A DNA stretch of 64,000 nucleotides from Streptomyces rugosispiralis (GTDB lineage: Bacteria > Actinomycetota > Actinomycetes > Streptomycetales > Streptomycetaceae): positions 310,001 to 374,000 of the forward strand of contig NZ_JANIAA010000001.1 in NCBI RefSeq assembly GCF_024505145.1, read 5' to 3'. Position 1 is the stretch's first letter; the number at the start of each line of letters is the position of its first letter. The notes under the pieces were generated by a model, which worked only from the letters and a program-made list of their open reading frames with translations, had not been told where the DNA came from and did not search any database. This document shows, in pieces, positions 26,184 through 37,491 of this stretch. The translations under genes and the position numbers were made by a program.

Positions 26184-26857
26184 CGGCGCGCTCCCGGTTG
26201 GGGAGTACCGGCGCCGCGGTGTCCACGAGCCGGCAAGTCGCCGACGCGCTCGGCGACCGCATCTACCGATGCGAACTGCTCCCCGGTGCCCCCCTTCGCG
26301 AGATCCCGATCGCCGAGGAGTTCCAGGTCTCGCGCCGGACCGTGCGCGAGGCGCTCCTGGTGCTGGTGTCCCAGGGGCTCGTCGACCACGTGCGCAACCA
26401 CGGCGCCTCGGTACGAGTCCTGCGCGCCGAGGACGTGGTGGACCTCTACCGTGTCCGCCGCACTCTGGAGGTGCAGGGGGCGCGTGCCTGCACCGATGCC
26501 GAGGACGGCCTCCGGGCGCGCCTGACGAGCGCTCTGGAGGCCCTGGCCACGGCCGCGCACGCGGACGACGCGCAGGACATCATCCTCCGCGACCTCGCTT
26601 TCCACGGTGCGGTCGTGGGGCTGACCGGCAGCCCGCGGCTGGACGCCTTCTACTCCCGGTTCAGCCACGAGATGCGGATGGCGCTCACCATGATCCGCCA
26701 GGACGAGATGGCCACGCGCACCACTCCGGACCAGGTTGTCGCCGACCACCGCCGGATTCACGACCATCTGCTCGCCAGGGACGCCTTCGGCGCGCAGCTG
26801 GCCATCGTGGAGCACATCGCGGCCAACGAGCGGCGTCTTCTGTCTCTGATCGGCTGA
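26180..26857 (+). CDS. GntR family regulator with FCD domain
   Basis: A 225-residue FadR-subfamily regulator. The winged helix-turn-helix (about 20-80) contains PLREIPIAEEFQVSRRTVREALLVL, and the all-helical FCD ligand domain (about 90-220) carries metal-type residues in DLAFHGAVVG, FSHEMRM and DHRRIHD. It is translationally coupled to the kinase (ATGA). It is the best candidate for the paired operator sites upstream of the kinase, controlling both divergent genes. Confidence 0.87.
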   Translation: MTARSRLGSTGAAVSTSRQVADALGDRIYRCELLPGAPLREIPIAEEFQVSRRTVREALLVLVSQGLVDHVRNHGASVRVLRAEDVVDLYRVRRTLEVQGARACTDAEDGLRARLTSALEALATAAHADDAQDIILRDLAFHGAVVGLTGSPRLDAFYSRFSHEMRMALTMIRQDEMATRTTPDQVVADHRRIHDHLLARDAFGAQLAIVEHIAANERRLLSLIG

Positions 26858-26918
26858 AAGCGCCGCGCCGGGCAGGCAGAGCAGGCCGCCCGGGGTCGGT
26901 GTCCGCGGCCGGCCCAGG

Positions 26919-26941
26919 CGCCGAGGCCGGACGCCTCGGCG
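26919..26941. terminator. Hairpin between convergent gntR and POT genes
   Basis: A perfect 9-base stem, CGCCGAGGC (26919-26927) with GCCTCGGCG (26933-26941), and a 5-base loop lie between two convergent gene ends. Placement and symmetry suggest a bidirectional terminator. It lacks a T-run. Confidence 0.6.
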
Positions 26942-26987
26942 TCCGCGATTCGTAAATTCCTCCGGTCACCTGTCCGGGCTGACCCAC

Positions 26988-28496
26988 TCAGCGATCAAGC
27001 CCCGCCGTCAGCAGGCGTCCCAGCGGTCCGCGTACCGCGAGCAGCACCGACCCGATCCCGATTCCGCACACGGCGGTGACGGCGAAGTAGGAGGCGTTGT
27101 CGATCGAGGTGAACAGCTGGCCGAGCAGGCCGGACAGGGACGACCCCAGGGCCAGCGTGAGAAAGTTCAGCCCGACCATCTGGGCGCGGAACGTCCCGGG
27201 GCCGATCCGCGTGGCCAGGGACAGCCCGATCGGGCCGACGAAGACCTCGGAGGAACCGGCCGCCATCATGAACAGAAGGATGAGGACCAGCGGGATGTCG
27301 GCCTTCCCGGTGGCCTCGGAGATGACGAGCAGGAACAGATAGGCGCAGCCGATCTGGATCAGTCCGACAGCTATCTTGGCCACCGGCCCGGGCTGGCGCT
27401 CCCCCAGGGATTTCCACACCTTGGCGATGAGCGGGGTGATGAGGACGGCCGCCAGCGGGCTGACGGTCGTGACCCAGGCGACCGGGAACCTCCAGCCGCC
27501 GATGTGCAGATCAATGCGCTCGGTGATGAGGATCGAAATGGCGGTGAACTTTTGGAACAGGAAACCGAAGTACATCCCGGACGCCAGGAAGAGCGGCAGG
27601 TAGCCGAGGATGCGCCTGCGCTCGTCAGCGCTGACCGCCGATGACGTGGTCATGGTGAGGAAGTAGGCGGCGGCCGCCACCAGCGCGGCGACGGTCACCA
27701 CGGTGGACAGGTTCTCCGCTCGGAGCAGGCCGGCGGCCACGGCGGCACCGACAGCGGCGAGGCAGGCGAGGGCCGCAAGGGCGACGAGCGGCCGGCGACC
27801 GGCGGGGAGGGGGTTGTTCACGGTCCGGGCGCGCTCGGGAAGTTTCTTCATCGAGGCGATGTACTGGACGAGCGCCGCGGCCATACCGATCGCGGCCAGG
27901 CCGAACCCGTAGTGGAAACCGAGTTCGTTCTGGGCGAGGCCGGTGGTGAGCGGGCCGACCACCGCTCCGATGTTGATGGCCATGTAGAAGTAGGAGAATC
28001 CGGCGTCTCGATAGCCCTCGTCCTCGTTCTGGTCGAGGACGAAGCCGACGATCGAGGTGATGTTCGTCTTCAGCGCGCCGGTGCCGAGGACGATGCACAC
28101 CAGGCCTACGCCGAGGCCGGTCAGGCCGGGCGCGAAGGCGAGCACCACGTGCCCGGCGGTGATGACGACGGCGCCGTACAACACCATGTTCTGCGGACTG
28201 ACGAGGCGGTCGCCCAGCCAGGCACCGAGGATCTGGGACAGGTAGACGGCGCCGCCGTAGGCTCCGACGATGCCCGCCGCGACGGCCGGGTCCATGGCGA
28301 GACCGCCGTCCGCGCGCGTGTAGAGCAGGTAGAACGAGAGGATGCCCTGGAGGCCGTAGAAGGAGTAGCGCTCCCAGAGTTCGGTGAAGGCCATGCTCAG
28401 CAGGCCGCGCCGGAACGGATGGCCGGACGCCTCGGCCGGGCTCCCGCCGGGCTCGGGGTCGGCTGCCGTGCTGATGTAGTGCGCTTGTGATCTCAT
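26988..28496 (-). CDS. POT family proton-coupled peptide transporter
   Basis: A 502-residue membrane protein of the proton-dependent oligopeptide transporter family. The proton-coupling motif ExxER is seen in TELWERYSFYG (about residue 40), and FYMAINIGAVVGPL is the PTR2 signature. About 12-14 hydrophobic segments follow. It should import di- and tripeptides. Its ATG at 28496 overlaps the FAD oxidase stop (ATGA), so both are in one minus-strand operon led by the XRE-cupin gene. A longer in-frame start at 28808 lies inside the oxidase gene and is rejected. Confidence 0.88.
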   Translation of the reverse strand: MRSQAHYISTAADPEPGGSPAEASGHPFRRGLLSMAFTELWERYSFYGLQGILSFYLLYTRADGGLAMDPAVAAGIVGAYGGAVYLSQILGAWLGDRLVSPQNMVLYGAVVITAGHVVLAFAPGLTGLGVGLVCIVLGTGALKTNITSIVGFVLDQNEDEGYRDAGFSYFYMAINIGAVVGPLTTGLAQNELGFHYGFGLAAIGMAAALVQYIASMKKLPERARTVNNPLPAGRRPLVALAALACLAAVGAAVAAGLLRAENLSTVVTVAALVAAAAYFLTMTTSSAVSADERRRILGYLPLFLASGMYFGFLFQKFTAISILITERIDLHIGGWRFPVAWVTTVSPLAAVLITPLIAKVWKSLGERQPGPVAKIAVGLIQIGCAYLFLLVISEATGKADIPLVLILLFMMAAGSSEVFVGPIGLSLATRIGPGTFRAQMVGLNFLTLALGSSLSGLLGQLFTSIDNASYFAVTAVCGIGIGSVLLAVRGPLGRLLTAGLDR

Positions 28497-29932
28497 TCGC
28501 TGAGTCCCGCCAATCGCGAGCCGAAACGGGCGATGAGGGAGGTGTGCTCCGAGTGCCGGCTCTCCTCCCACCAGTCGGCGACGCCGAAGAGCCGGTACAT
28601 GCCGTGGACCCCGATCCAGCGGAGGGGTTCGGGCTCCCAGCGGCCGGAGTCGTGGTCGTTCCACGGCAGTCGGGTCAGTGCGGTGTCGTGTCCGGCGGCC
28701 CGGTCCAGCAGGGTCCGTGCGGCGAGGTGGGTGGCGGTCACGCCGTGTCCGGCGAAGCCGCGTGCGACGCCGATCCTGGTGGCGGGGTCGAAGGTGATTC
28801 CGGCGCACCAGTCACGGGTCACGCCGATGGCACCCCGCCAGGCGTGTTCGATGGTGAACGGCACGTCGGGGAAGAAGAGCCGGAGCCGCTCGCTCAGCGT
28901 GCGTACGGTGCGGGTGTCCACCTTGCCCTGGCCAGGAGTGCCGGAGTTGAAGGCGTACGGGGTGCCGCGGCCGCCGATCGCGATGCGGTCGTCGGCGGTG
29001 CGCTGCGCGTAGACGAAGGTGTGCGCGGCATCGCCCAGGCACTCCCGCTCCTGCCAGCCGATCCGTTCCCACAGTCGTGCCGGGAGCTGGTTGGTGACGA
29101 CCATGGAGGAGTTGACGGGGATGACATCGCGCTTTCCCAGGCCGCGGGCGTCGCTGTCGACCTGGCCGGAGTAGGCCTCGAGGCAGGTCAGGACGGTCGT
29201 GGCGCGCACCGTTCCGCGCGAGGTGGTCACGGCTCCGGGCGCGATGCGGGTGGCGCGGGTGCCTTCGGCGATACGTACGCCCTTGGCCTCCACGACCGCC
29301 GCGAGGCCGTGGAGGAGCTTCGCGGGGTCGACGCGCACCGTGGTTCGGGTCAGCAGACCGCCAAGCGCCGGCCGGATGGCGATCCGCTTGCGGACGGCGT
29401 CGGAGTCGAGGAGTGCGAGGTCCTCCGTGCGGTAACCGTTCTTGAGGTCCGCCGCGTGGTTCAGTTCGAGGCGCTTCATGGCGGCCGGGGTGGTGGCCAC
29501 GCGCAGGTGTCCACCCCGGTACTGGTCGGCCTGGATGCCCTCCTGCTCCAGGATGCGGAGTGTGTCGTCGATGGCTCTGTCCATCTCCTGCTGGAAGGAG
29601 ATGACAGCGGCGGCACCGTCCCTTCCCCCCTTGCGTACGGCCTTGGCGTACACGGCCCGGTTGCCGGGAATGAGCGGTGAGAGCCAGCCGCCATTGCGCC
29701 CGGAGGCGCCGTAGCCGACCTCCTTGGCCTCCAGGACGGTGATTTTCGTTCCGGGGCGGTCCACGGCCGCGTGGTATGCGGCCCAGAGCCCGGTCAAGCC
29801 GCCGCCGACGATGACGAGGTCCTGCTGCTCATCGGGCAGGCCGGTCCGGTGACGTGCCGGGCCGGCCTGCGCGTCCGGTGTGCGGGAGGCCCGCATCCAG
29901 TGCGATATCTCGCCGTTGCGATAGGGGGTCAT
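28493..29932 (-). CDS. FAD-dependent amine/amino-acid oxidase (DAO family)
   Basis: A 479-residue flavoprotein. The dinucleotide motif VIVGGGLTGLWAAYHA is at about 40-55, the SGRNGGW segment typical of gamma-glutamylputrescine oxidase-like enzymes follows, and the C-terminal FAD contact is GVARGFAGHGVTATHLA. These oxidise amines or secondary amino acids with oxygen. ATG 29932 has GGAG seven bases upstream. The adjacent PuuR-like XRE-cupin regulator supports a polyamine or amino-acid catabolic role. The exact substrate is open. Confidence 0.8.
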   Translation of the reverse strand: MTPYRNGEISHWMRASRTPDAQAGPARHRTGLPDEQQDLVIVGGGLTGLWAAYHAAVDRPGTKITVLEAKEVGYGASGRNGGWLSPLIPGNRAVYAKAVRKGGRDGAAAVISFQQEMDRAIDDTLRILEQEGIQADQYRGGHLRVATTPAAMKRLELNHAADLKNGYRTEDLALLDSDAVRKRIAIRPALGGLLTRTTVRVDPAKLLHGLAAVVEAKGVRIAEGTRATRIAPGAVTTSRGTVRATTVLTCLEAYSGQVDSDARGLGKRDVIPVNSSMVVTNQLPARLWERIGWQERECLGDAAHTFVYAQRTADDRIAIGGRGTPYAFNSGTPGQGKVDTRTVRTLSERLRLFFPDVPFTIEHAWRGAIGVTRDWCAGITFDPATRIGVARGFAGHGVTATHLAARTLLDRAAGHDTALTRLPWNDHDSGRWEPEPLRWIGVHGMYRLFGVADWWEESRHSEHTSLIARFGSRLAGLSE

Positions 29933-29977
29933 CAGCAAACTCCAACAGGGGGGCGCGGTGGTTCGGTGGGTGGGGAT

Positions 29978-30550
29978 TCAGTAGGTGGGGGGTGCCATGG
30001 CCCACAGGACTCTGGCCTCCTGCGCGCCGGTGACCTCGACGATCCGGTGGGGGTCGCTGCTGAGGTAGTGGATCGAGTCCAGGGCGGAGAGCCTGTGGCG
30101 CTGTTCGCGGACCCATACCTCCACCTCGCCGGACAGGACCAGGAGCAGTTCTTCCGAACTGCCGTGGGTATAGGGCTCCACGCCGGTGGAGCCGCCCGGG
30201 GCGAAGTGGCCGAGGAGCACTTCCAGGTGGTCGAAGGTCCCAGGGGTGAGTTTGATCTTCGTGGCACCCTCGCCGAACGACATGCCGTGGGTGTCACGGA
30301 AGCGCAGTACCGTGCCGGCCCTGGCCTCCCCCTGGGCGAAGAGGTCCCCCACGGTGAGTTTGAGTACCTCGCACAGCCGCTGGAGGGTACGCACGCTCGC
30401 GTTGGCCTGATCCCGCTCGACCTGGGAGAGGTACCCCTCGGTGAGACCTGCCTGGTCAGCCACGTCCTTGAGCGTCAGATGGAGGGCCCGTCTGCGGCGG
30501 CGCAGGCGGGCACCGACGCTTACAGGGAGATCAGAATGCTCGTTCGACAT
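29978..30550 (-). CDS. XRE family regulator with C-terminal cupin
   Basis: A 190-residue regulator: an XRE helix-turn-helix (about 12-67; LKDVADQAGLTEGYLSQVER) joined to a cupin sensor domain (about 105-185; EELLLVLSGEVEVWV). The architecture matches PuuR-like repressors of polyamine or amino-acid catabolism. It is the first gene of the operon with the FAD oxidase (45 bases later) and the peptide transporter. A perfect palindrome lies about 50 bases upstream of its start and may be an autoregulatory site. Confidence 0.88.
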   Translation of the reverse strand: MSNEHSDLPVSVGARLRRRRRALHLTLKDVADQAGLTEGYLSQVERDQANASVRTLQRLCEVLKLTVGDLFAQGEARAGTVLRFRDTHGMSFGEGATKIKLTPGTFDHLEVLLGHFAPGGSTGVEPYTHGSSEELLLVLSGEVEVWVREQRHRLSALDSIHYLSSDPHRIVEVTGAQEARVLWAMAPPTY

Positions 30551-30599
30551 GGCCGGAAACTAACAGCACTTTGACCTTGGCACAATAGAAGTTGGCGTC

Positions 30600-30617
30600 A
30601 TCAAAGTTTTCTTTGAT
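30600..30617. promoter_or_regulatory. Perfect palindrome upstream of the XRE-cupin gene
   Basis: ATCAAAG-TTTT-CTTTGAT has 7-base arms and a 4-base spacer and sits 50 bases before the regulator start on the minus strand, where a -35/-10 region is expected. It is AT-rich against a GC-rich background. Probably the operator of the adjacent XRE-cupin regulator. Confidence 0.5.
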
Positions 30618-30684
30618 CGGCGCCGGCGCCCGCGCCCCGTGCCCCAGCTCTTCGGCTCGCGCGGGAACACGGCACAGGCTGGGG

Positions 30685-30724
30685 AGGTCGGGCGCATGTT
30701 CTTCAGGTCGGGCGCATGTTCTTC
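30685..30724. repeat. Perfect 20-base tandem duplication
   Basis: The unit AGGTCGGGCGCATGTTCTTC occurs twice without a gap (30685-30704 and 30705-30724). It lies in the 225-base gap between the XRE-cupin gene and the small membrane protein gene, with no gene function seen. Confidence 0.8.
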
Positions 30725-30775
30725 GGCCGCGTCCATGTGCTCGGTGGCCCCGGCCCCTCCGCTCCGCACGGGCGT

Positions 30776-31018
30776 TCAGGTGGTGGCGAGATCGGCCAAG
30801 CCGAGAACCGTCAGGCCGAGGCCCGCCAGGGTCAGGCTGAGCCGGAGCACGCAGGACGCGTGAGTGCTCCACCAGCGCACGCGGGGCATGGCCGAGGCCG
30901 GAATCAGACTCCAGTCCACGCGGCGCAAGCCGGCTTTGTAGATGCTCATGGCCACGATGCCCCATAGGCCGGCCATGGCCAGGGCGCCCGCGATCGCCCT
31001 GAGTGTGGGCGCGTCCAT
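30776..31018 (-). CDS. Small two-helix membrane protein
   Basis: An 80-residue protein with two hydrophobic segments, about residues 5-27 and 60-78, joined by a basic loop (YKAGLRRVDW, MPRVRWW). ATG 31018 has an AAGGAG site. It lies 100 bases downstream of mntH on the same strand and may be co-transcribed. I do not recognise the family. It could be an accessory to the metal transporter or independent. Confidence 0.55.
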   Translation of the reverse strand: MDAPTLRAIAGALAMAGLWGIVAMSIYKAGLRRVDWSLIPASAMPRVRWWSTHASCVLRLSLTLAGLGLTVLGLADLATT

Positions 31019-31118
31019 TCGGTCTCCTTCTTCGGGGGCGGAGTTCGGGGACCACGCCCCGGTTCCGATGACGGTGACCGCGCTGCGGATGGCCACTGGC
31101 GCGTGCGGCGCGACCCGG

Positions 31119-32384
31119 TCAGGCGGTGCCGGTCGCGGTCAGACAGACCAGTGCGAGGTTGAGCGCGATGACGATGGCGGTCACGAGCGCGGCCGCCACG
31201 GTCACCGGGCGCCGGTTCGCGCAGGCACCCATGACGGTGCGACGCGAGGTCAGTATCACCAGCGGTACGAGAGCGAATGGGATTCCGAAGGAGAGCACGA
31301 CCTGGGAGAGGATCAGCGCCCGCGTCGGATCGGCCCCAGCGGCCAGCATCGCCAGGGCCGGGAGCAGCGTGATGACCCGACGGACCACCAGGGGGATCCG
31401 CCGGCGCAGCAAGCCTCCCATGATGGCCGCACCGGCGTAGCATCCGACCGCGGTGGAGGCGAGTCCTGACGCCAGGAGACCGACGGCGAAGAGCAGCGCG
31501 ACCGCGCCGCCCAGACGGGCACCGATCGCGGCGTGCACGCCCTCGAGAGAGCCGCCGGTCCCAGTGCCCCGCAACGCGGTCGCCGCCAGGAGCAGCATGG
31601 CCAGGTTGACGGCGCCGGCTACCAGCATGGCCATGCCCACGTCGTACTTGGTCGCGGACAGCAGTCTCCGTCGCCGCTCGCCCTCTTGTCTTCCGTGCCG
31701 ATCCCGGGCCAGGGCCGAGTGCAGATGGACGACGTGCGGCATGACGGTGGCGCCCAGCATCCCCGCCGCCAGGAGCACACTGTCCGCGCCGTCGAACCGG
31801 GGGACGAAGCCGTTCGCGGTACCCGCTGCCGATGCCGGGGCCACGAAGAGTCCGGCGGCGAACCCCAGGGCGATCACCGCGAGCAGGCCGATGACCACCC
31901 GTTCGAAAGACCGCTGTCCACGCCGGCTCCGCAGGGCCAGGAGCGCGGTCGACACCAGGCCCGTGATCAGCCCTCCGACGAGCAGTGGCAGATCGAACAG
32001 GAGGTACAGAGCGATCGCTCCGCCGAGTACCTCGGCCAGATCCGTGGCCATCGCCACCAACTCGGCTTGTGCCCAGTAGGCCAGCCGGCCGGCTCGGGAC
32101 ATCCGGTCGCGCAGGGCTTCCGGCAGTGACTGCCCGGTGACCAGCCCCAGCTTGGCCGACAGGTACTGCACCAGGCACGCCATCAGATTGGCCGCCACGA
32201 CCACCCACACGAGCAGGTAGCCGTAACGGGCGCCGGCGGTCACATTGGTCGCCACGTTGCCGGGGTCGACATAGGCGATCGCGGCGACGAACGCCGGTCC
32301 GACCAGGCGGAGCCGCCGCAGACGAGGGGCAGTGGATGTCTGGGGTTCTGCCCCTGCGGCCGGTCTGGGGTCGATGGTGTACAT
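31119..32384 (-). CDS. mntH: NRAMP-family divalent metal transporter
   Basis: A 421-residue membrane protein that should import Mn(II) or Fe(II) with protons. The first helix carries the metal-binding DPGN (YVDPGNVATN, about residue 40), and helix 6 carries MPHVVHLHSAL, the second metal motif. About 11 hydrophobic segments are visible. A perfect palindrome overlaps its start codon, so metal- or stress-responsive control is plausible. Iron supply would suit the nearby di-iron monooxygenase operon, but that link is only positional. Confidence 0.88.
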   Translation of the reverse strand: MYTIDPRPAAGAEPQTSTAPRLRRLRLVGPAFVAAIAYVDPGNVATNVTAGARYGYLLVWVVVAANLMACLVQYLSAKLGLVTGQSLPEALRDRMSRAGRLAYWAQAELVAMATDLAEVLGGAIALYLLFDLPLLVGGLITGLVSTALLALRSRRGQRSFERVVIGLLAVIALGFAAGLFVAPASAAGTANGFVPRFDGADSVLLAAGMLGATVMPHVVHLHSALARDRHGRQEGERRRRLLSATKYDVGMAMLVAGAVNLAMLLLAATALRGTGTGGSLEGVHAAIGARLGGAVALLFAVGLLASGLASTAVGCYAGAAIMGGLLRRRIPLVVRRVITLLPALAMLAAGADPTRALILSQVVLSFGIPFALVPLVILTSRRTVMGACANRRPVTVAAALVTAIVIALNLALVCLTATGTA

Positions 32385-32393
32385 AACGCGTTA
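32384..32393. promoter_or_regulatory. Palindrome TAACGCGTTA at the mntH start
   Basis: A perfect 10-base palindrome abuts and overlaps the first base of the mntH start codon. This position would let a bound repressor block initiation, or it may be part of a larger operator. No canonical MntR or IdeR box was recognised. Confidence 0.3.
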
Positions 32394-32444
32394 CGGGCCC
32401 TTCGTGAACGCGGCAGCAGCTTTCCTGGTGTCCGCTCCGGCCGG

Positions 32445-35210
<2,766 letters not shown>

Positions 35211-35214
<4 letters not shown>

Positions 35215-35942
35215 GCGATGCCGCCTTTCGGGTCCGGGCCGTAGCGGGTGACGAGCAGCCCCTCGCAGATCTCGGTGTTCGCCGCGATGCCCACGGCGGT
35301 GGTACGGCACCGCAGCAGGTGCGCCTCCATGCCGGCGGGGAGGACGGCGCGCCCGCGTTCGTCCGTGAAGACGGGATCACCGTCGGCGGCGGGCAGGCCG
35401 AGCGCCTTCCGCCGGCGCACCAGGGTGACGGTCAGCCGGCCGGGCAGGTCCCCCAGACGGGCCTCGGCCATCTGGCCCGTGGTCCACCCGTGGTCGGTGA
35501 GGCGCCGCCCGAGGCGTTCCTGTACGGCCAGGAGCCCCTTGCGCAGGAACGTCCGGCGCAGTTCCTCCAGCCGGTCGGGGTCGGACAGCAGCGGGAACGC
35601 CTCGGCGAACTCCTGGCCGCATGCGACCCCGTGGTTGATCTCGTCCGAGGAGAAGTGGTCCTCCAGCACGACCGTCACCTCGGTGGCCCAGGACAGGCCC
35701 GCGAGCGCCCGGCGGGCGCCCTCCACCATGAGCCAGGCGAAGTTCGGAGCGCAGAAGTAGGTGGGCAGCCTCAGCCGCGCCGCCACGCGCCCGCCGTCGA
35801 CGCTGACGCTGCGGACGAAGCCGAGTTCGGTGATGGGCCGGTCCAGTTCGGGGTCCAGCACCGTGCCCAGGGCGGCGGTGACCGCCTCGGACCGCTCGGC
35901 GGCCCCGGTGGGGGGTGCGCTCGCGGCGGTGACCGGGGTCAT
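35211..35942 (-). CDS. DUF59/MIP18-type iron-sulfur assembly-like protein
   Basis: A 243-residue protein with an N-terminal DUF59 domain (about 20-110; LGTVLDPELDRPITELGFV, and a cysteine in LPTYFCAPNF). The C-terminal half is unrelated to small DUF59 proteins and unrecognised. Such proteins take part in metal-centre or Fe-S assembly; here it may help build the di-iron or reductase cofactor. Starts overlap both neighbours (ATGA and GTGA). Confidence 0.75.
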
Positions 35943-36970
35943 GCCGGCACCTGCCCGGCGGACATCTTCGCGGTCGGGGTGGCGGCGGCCGACAGGGCGG
36001 TCTCCGGCACCTTGAGGTCGTACAGGCGGGCAAGGTTCAGACCGAGGATCTTGCGCTTGACGTCGGTGGTGAGGACGCCGTATTCGGACTGCAGCTCCTC
36101 GGGCATCTGGAAGTCGACGAACTTCTCGATGAGCCAGCGCGGGCTCCAGATGGCGTAGTCACTGCCGAAGGTGATGCGGTCCTCATCCAGCCAGTACAGG
36201 AGCTCGCCGAGGACCCGGGCGAAGTAGCCGGGCCGGGAGTGGACGAACGGCATGACCACCGACAGGCCGGCATAGACGTTGGGCTCCTGGGTGGCGATCC
36301 AGCAGAAGTCCTCGAGCCGCGGCAGGCCGGAGTGCTCGACGATGAAGTTCAGTTCCGGGAACGCGGTGGCGGCGTGGTCGACGTCGGCGACGTCGAAGGC
36401 GTCGCGGTTCAGCGGCCAGATGGTGGGGCCCTTGTGGACGTGGATGTTGCGGATCCCCAGCTCGGCGCATTTGGCCAGATAGTCCTGCGCGCCCGGGTCG
36501 GTGAGCTTCCAGCCCTTGGAGTCACCGCGCCATTCGGCGGTGTAGAGCTTGATCCCGCGCAGTCGCCACTCGGCCGCCAGTCGCTCCAGCTCGGCCAGGC
36601 CCGCCTCCCCGGCCCGGGGGTCGAAGGAGCCGTTGACGATCAGCCGGTCGGGGTGTTTGGCGGCCAGCCGGCCGTTGCGTTCGGTGGTGTTGAAGCCGTT
36701 GACGTAGAACTCGCTGAGGTAGGTGGGCTGGAAGATGGCCACGTCCACGTATCCGGTTTCGAACAGGTCGTGCATCAGGTCCTGCTCGGAGTACTTGCGG
36801 AACTTCTCCAGCGGCCACACCCACTCGGCGGGGCTGAGGTTGCGCTGGTAGTCGTGGAAGCAGCGGATGAAGCCCTCACCGTACTTGTTGGCGGTGTTCT
36901 CCTCGCTGCCGTCCCAGAAGTGGATGTGGCCGTCGACCACGAAGTAATCCACGCCGTCCTTGGTGTACAT
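35939..36970 (-). CDS. Amidohydrolase-2 family protein of the monooxygenase operon
   Basis: A 343-residue TIM-barrel metal hydrolase. The N-terminal HxH is DGHIHFW, later histidines lie in NIHVHKGPT and FIVEHSGLP, and the final Asp is in FGSDYAIW. Relatives decarboxylate or hydrolyse, but in propane/acetone monooxygenase operons the role of this gene is not settled. ATG 36970 has a GAGGT site; it lies 164 bases after prmD and overlaps the DUF59 gene. Confidence 0.8.
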   Translation of the reverse strand: MYTKDGVDYFVVDGHIHFWDGSEENTANKYGEGFIRCFHDYQRNLSPAEWVWPLEKFRKYSEQDLMHDLFETGYVDVAIFQPTYLSEFYVNGFNTTERNGRLAAKHPDRLIVNGSFDPRAGEAGLAELERLAAEWRLRGIKLYTAEWRGDSKGWKLTDPGAQDYLAKCAELGIRNIHVHKGPTIWPLNRDAFDVADVDHAATAFPELNFIVEHSGLPRLEDFCWIATQEPNVYAGLSVVMPFVHSRPGYFARVLGELLYWLDEDRITFGSDYAIWSPRWLIEKFVDFQMPEELQSEYGVLTTDVKRKILGLNLARLYDLKVPETALSAAATPTAKMSAGQVPA

Positions 36971-37134
36971 GTGCTACCTCGAATTCCTGGTGAGTGGGTG
37001 AGGTCCCCGGTCCGGGGAGTGCGGGGAGCGCGGGGAGGCGCGTTGGGACGTACGCACTCCCCGGACCGGTCCTGGTGCCGATGTGCGGGACAGCGTCCGC
37101 CGGGCGCTCGGCGAGCGGAACCGCGGTACCGGCG

Positions 37135-37491
37135 CTACTGGACGGGCTTGAGGTCGAAGTCGATGTACTCTGCCGCTTCCTCCGGGCTGGCGAAGAGCAT
37201 CGTCTTGTCGTCGAAGTGGACCATGCGTCCGTAGTGGGTCGACATGATCTCTTCGAAGTCGGTCTGGTCGAACTCGAAGCCGATCGCCTCGGAGATCTCA
37301 TCGAAGTCGAAGAGCAGCTTCCCTTCGCCGTCGACCCGGATCATCGACGGGTACTCCTCGACGGACACGCCGGACCTGCCGCGCATCACCTCGGCGACGA
37401 CATGGCCGTTCTGGTTGTTCATCAAGGTCACGCCGCACAGGTTGGAGAAGGTGCGGTCGGAGTCGAATTTCTGGCTCTTGCCGGCGGTCAC
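37135..37491 (-). CDS. prmD: Monooxygenase coupling (effector) protein
   Basis: A 118-residue MmoB/DmpM-type effector protein. [22 protein letters not shown] and the following [12 protein letters not shown] match the family fold, and the acidic C-terminal part is typical. It has no cofactor and tunes the hydroxylase active site. GTG 37491 overlaps the prmC stop (GTGA); a longer start within prmC is rejected. Confidence 0.87.
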   Translation of the reverse strand: MTAGKSQKFDSDRTFSNLCGVTLMNNQNGHVVAEVMRGRSGVSVEEYPSMIRVDGEGKLLFDFDEISEAIGFEFDQTDFEEIMSTHYGRMVHFDDKTMLFASPEEAAEYIDFDLKPVQ

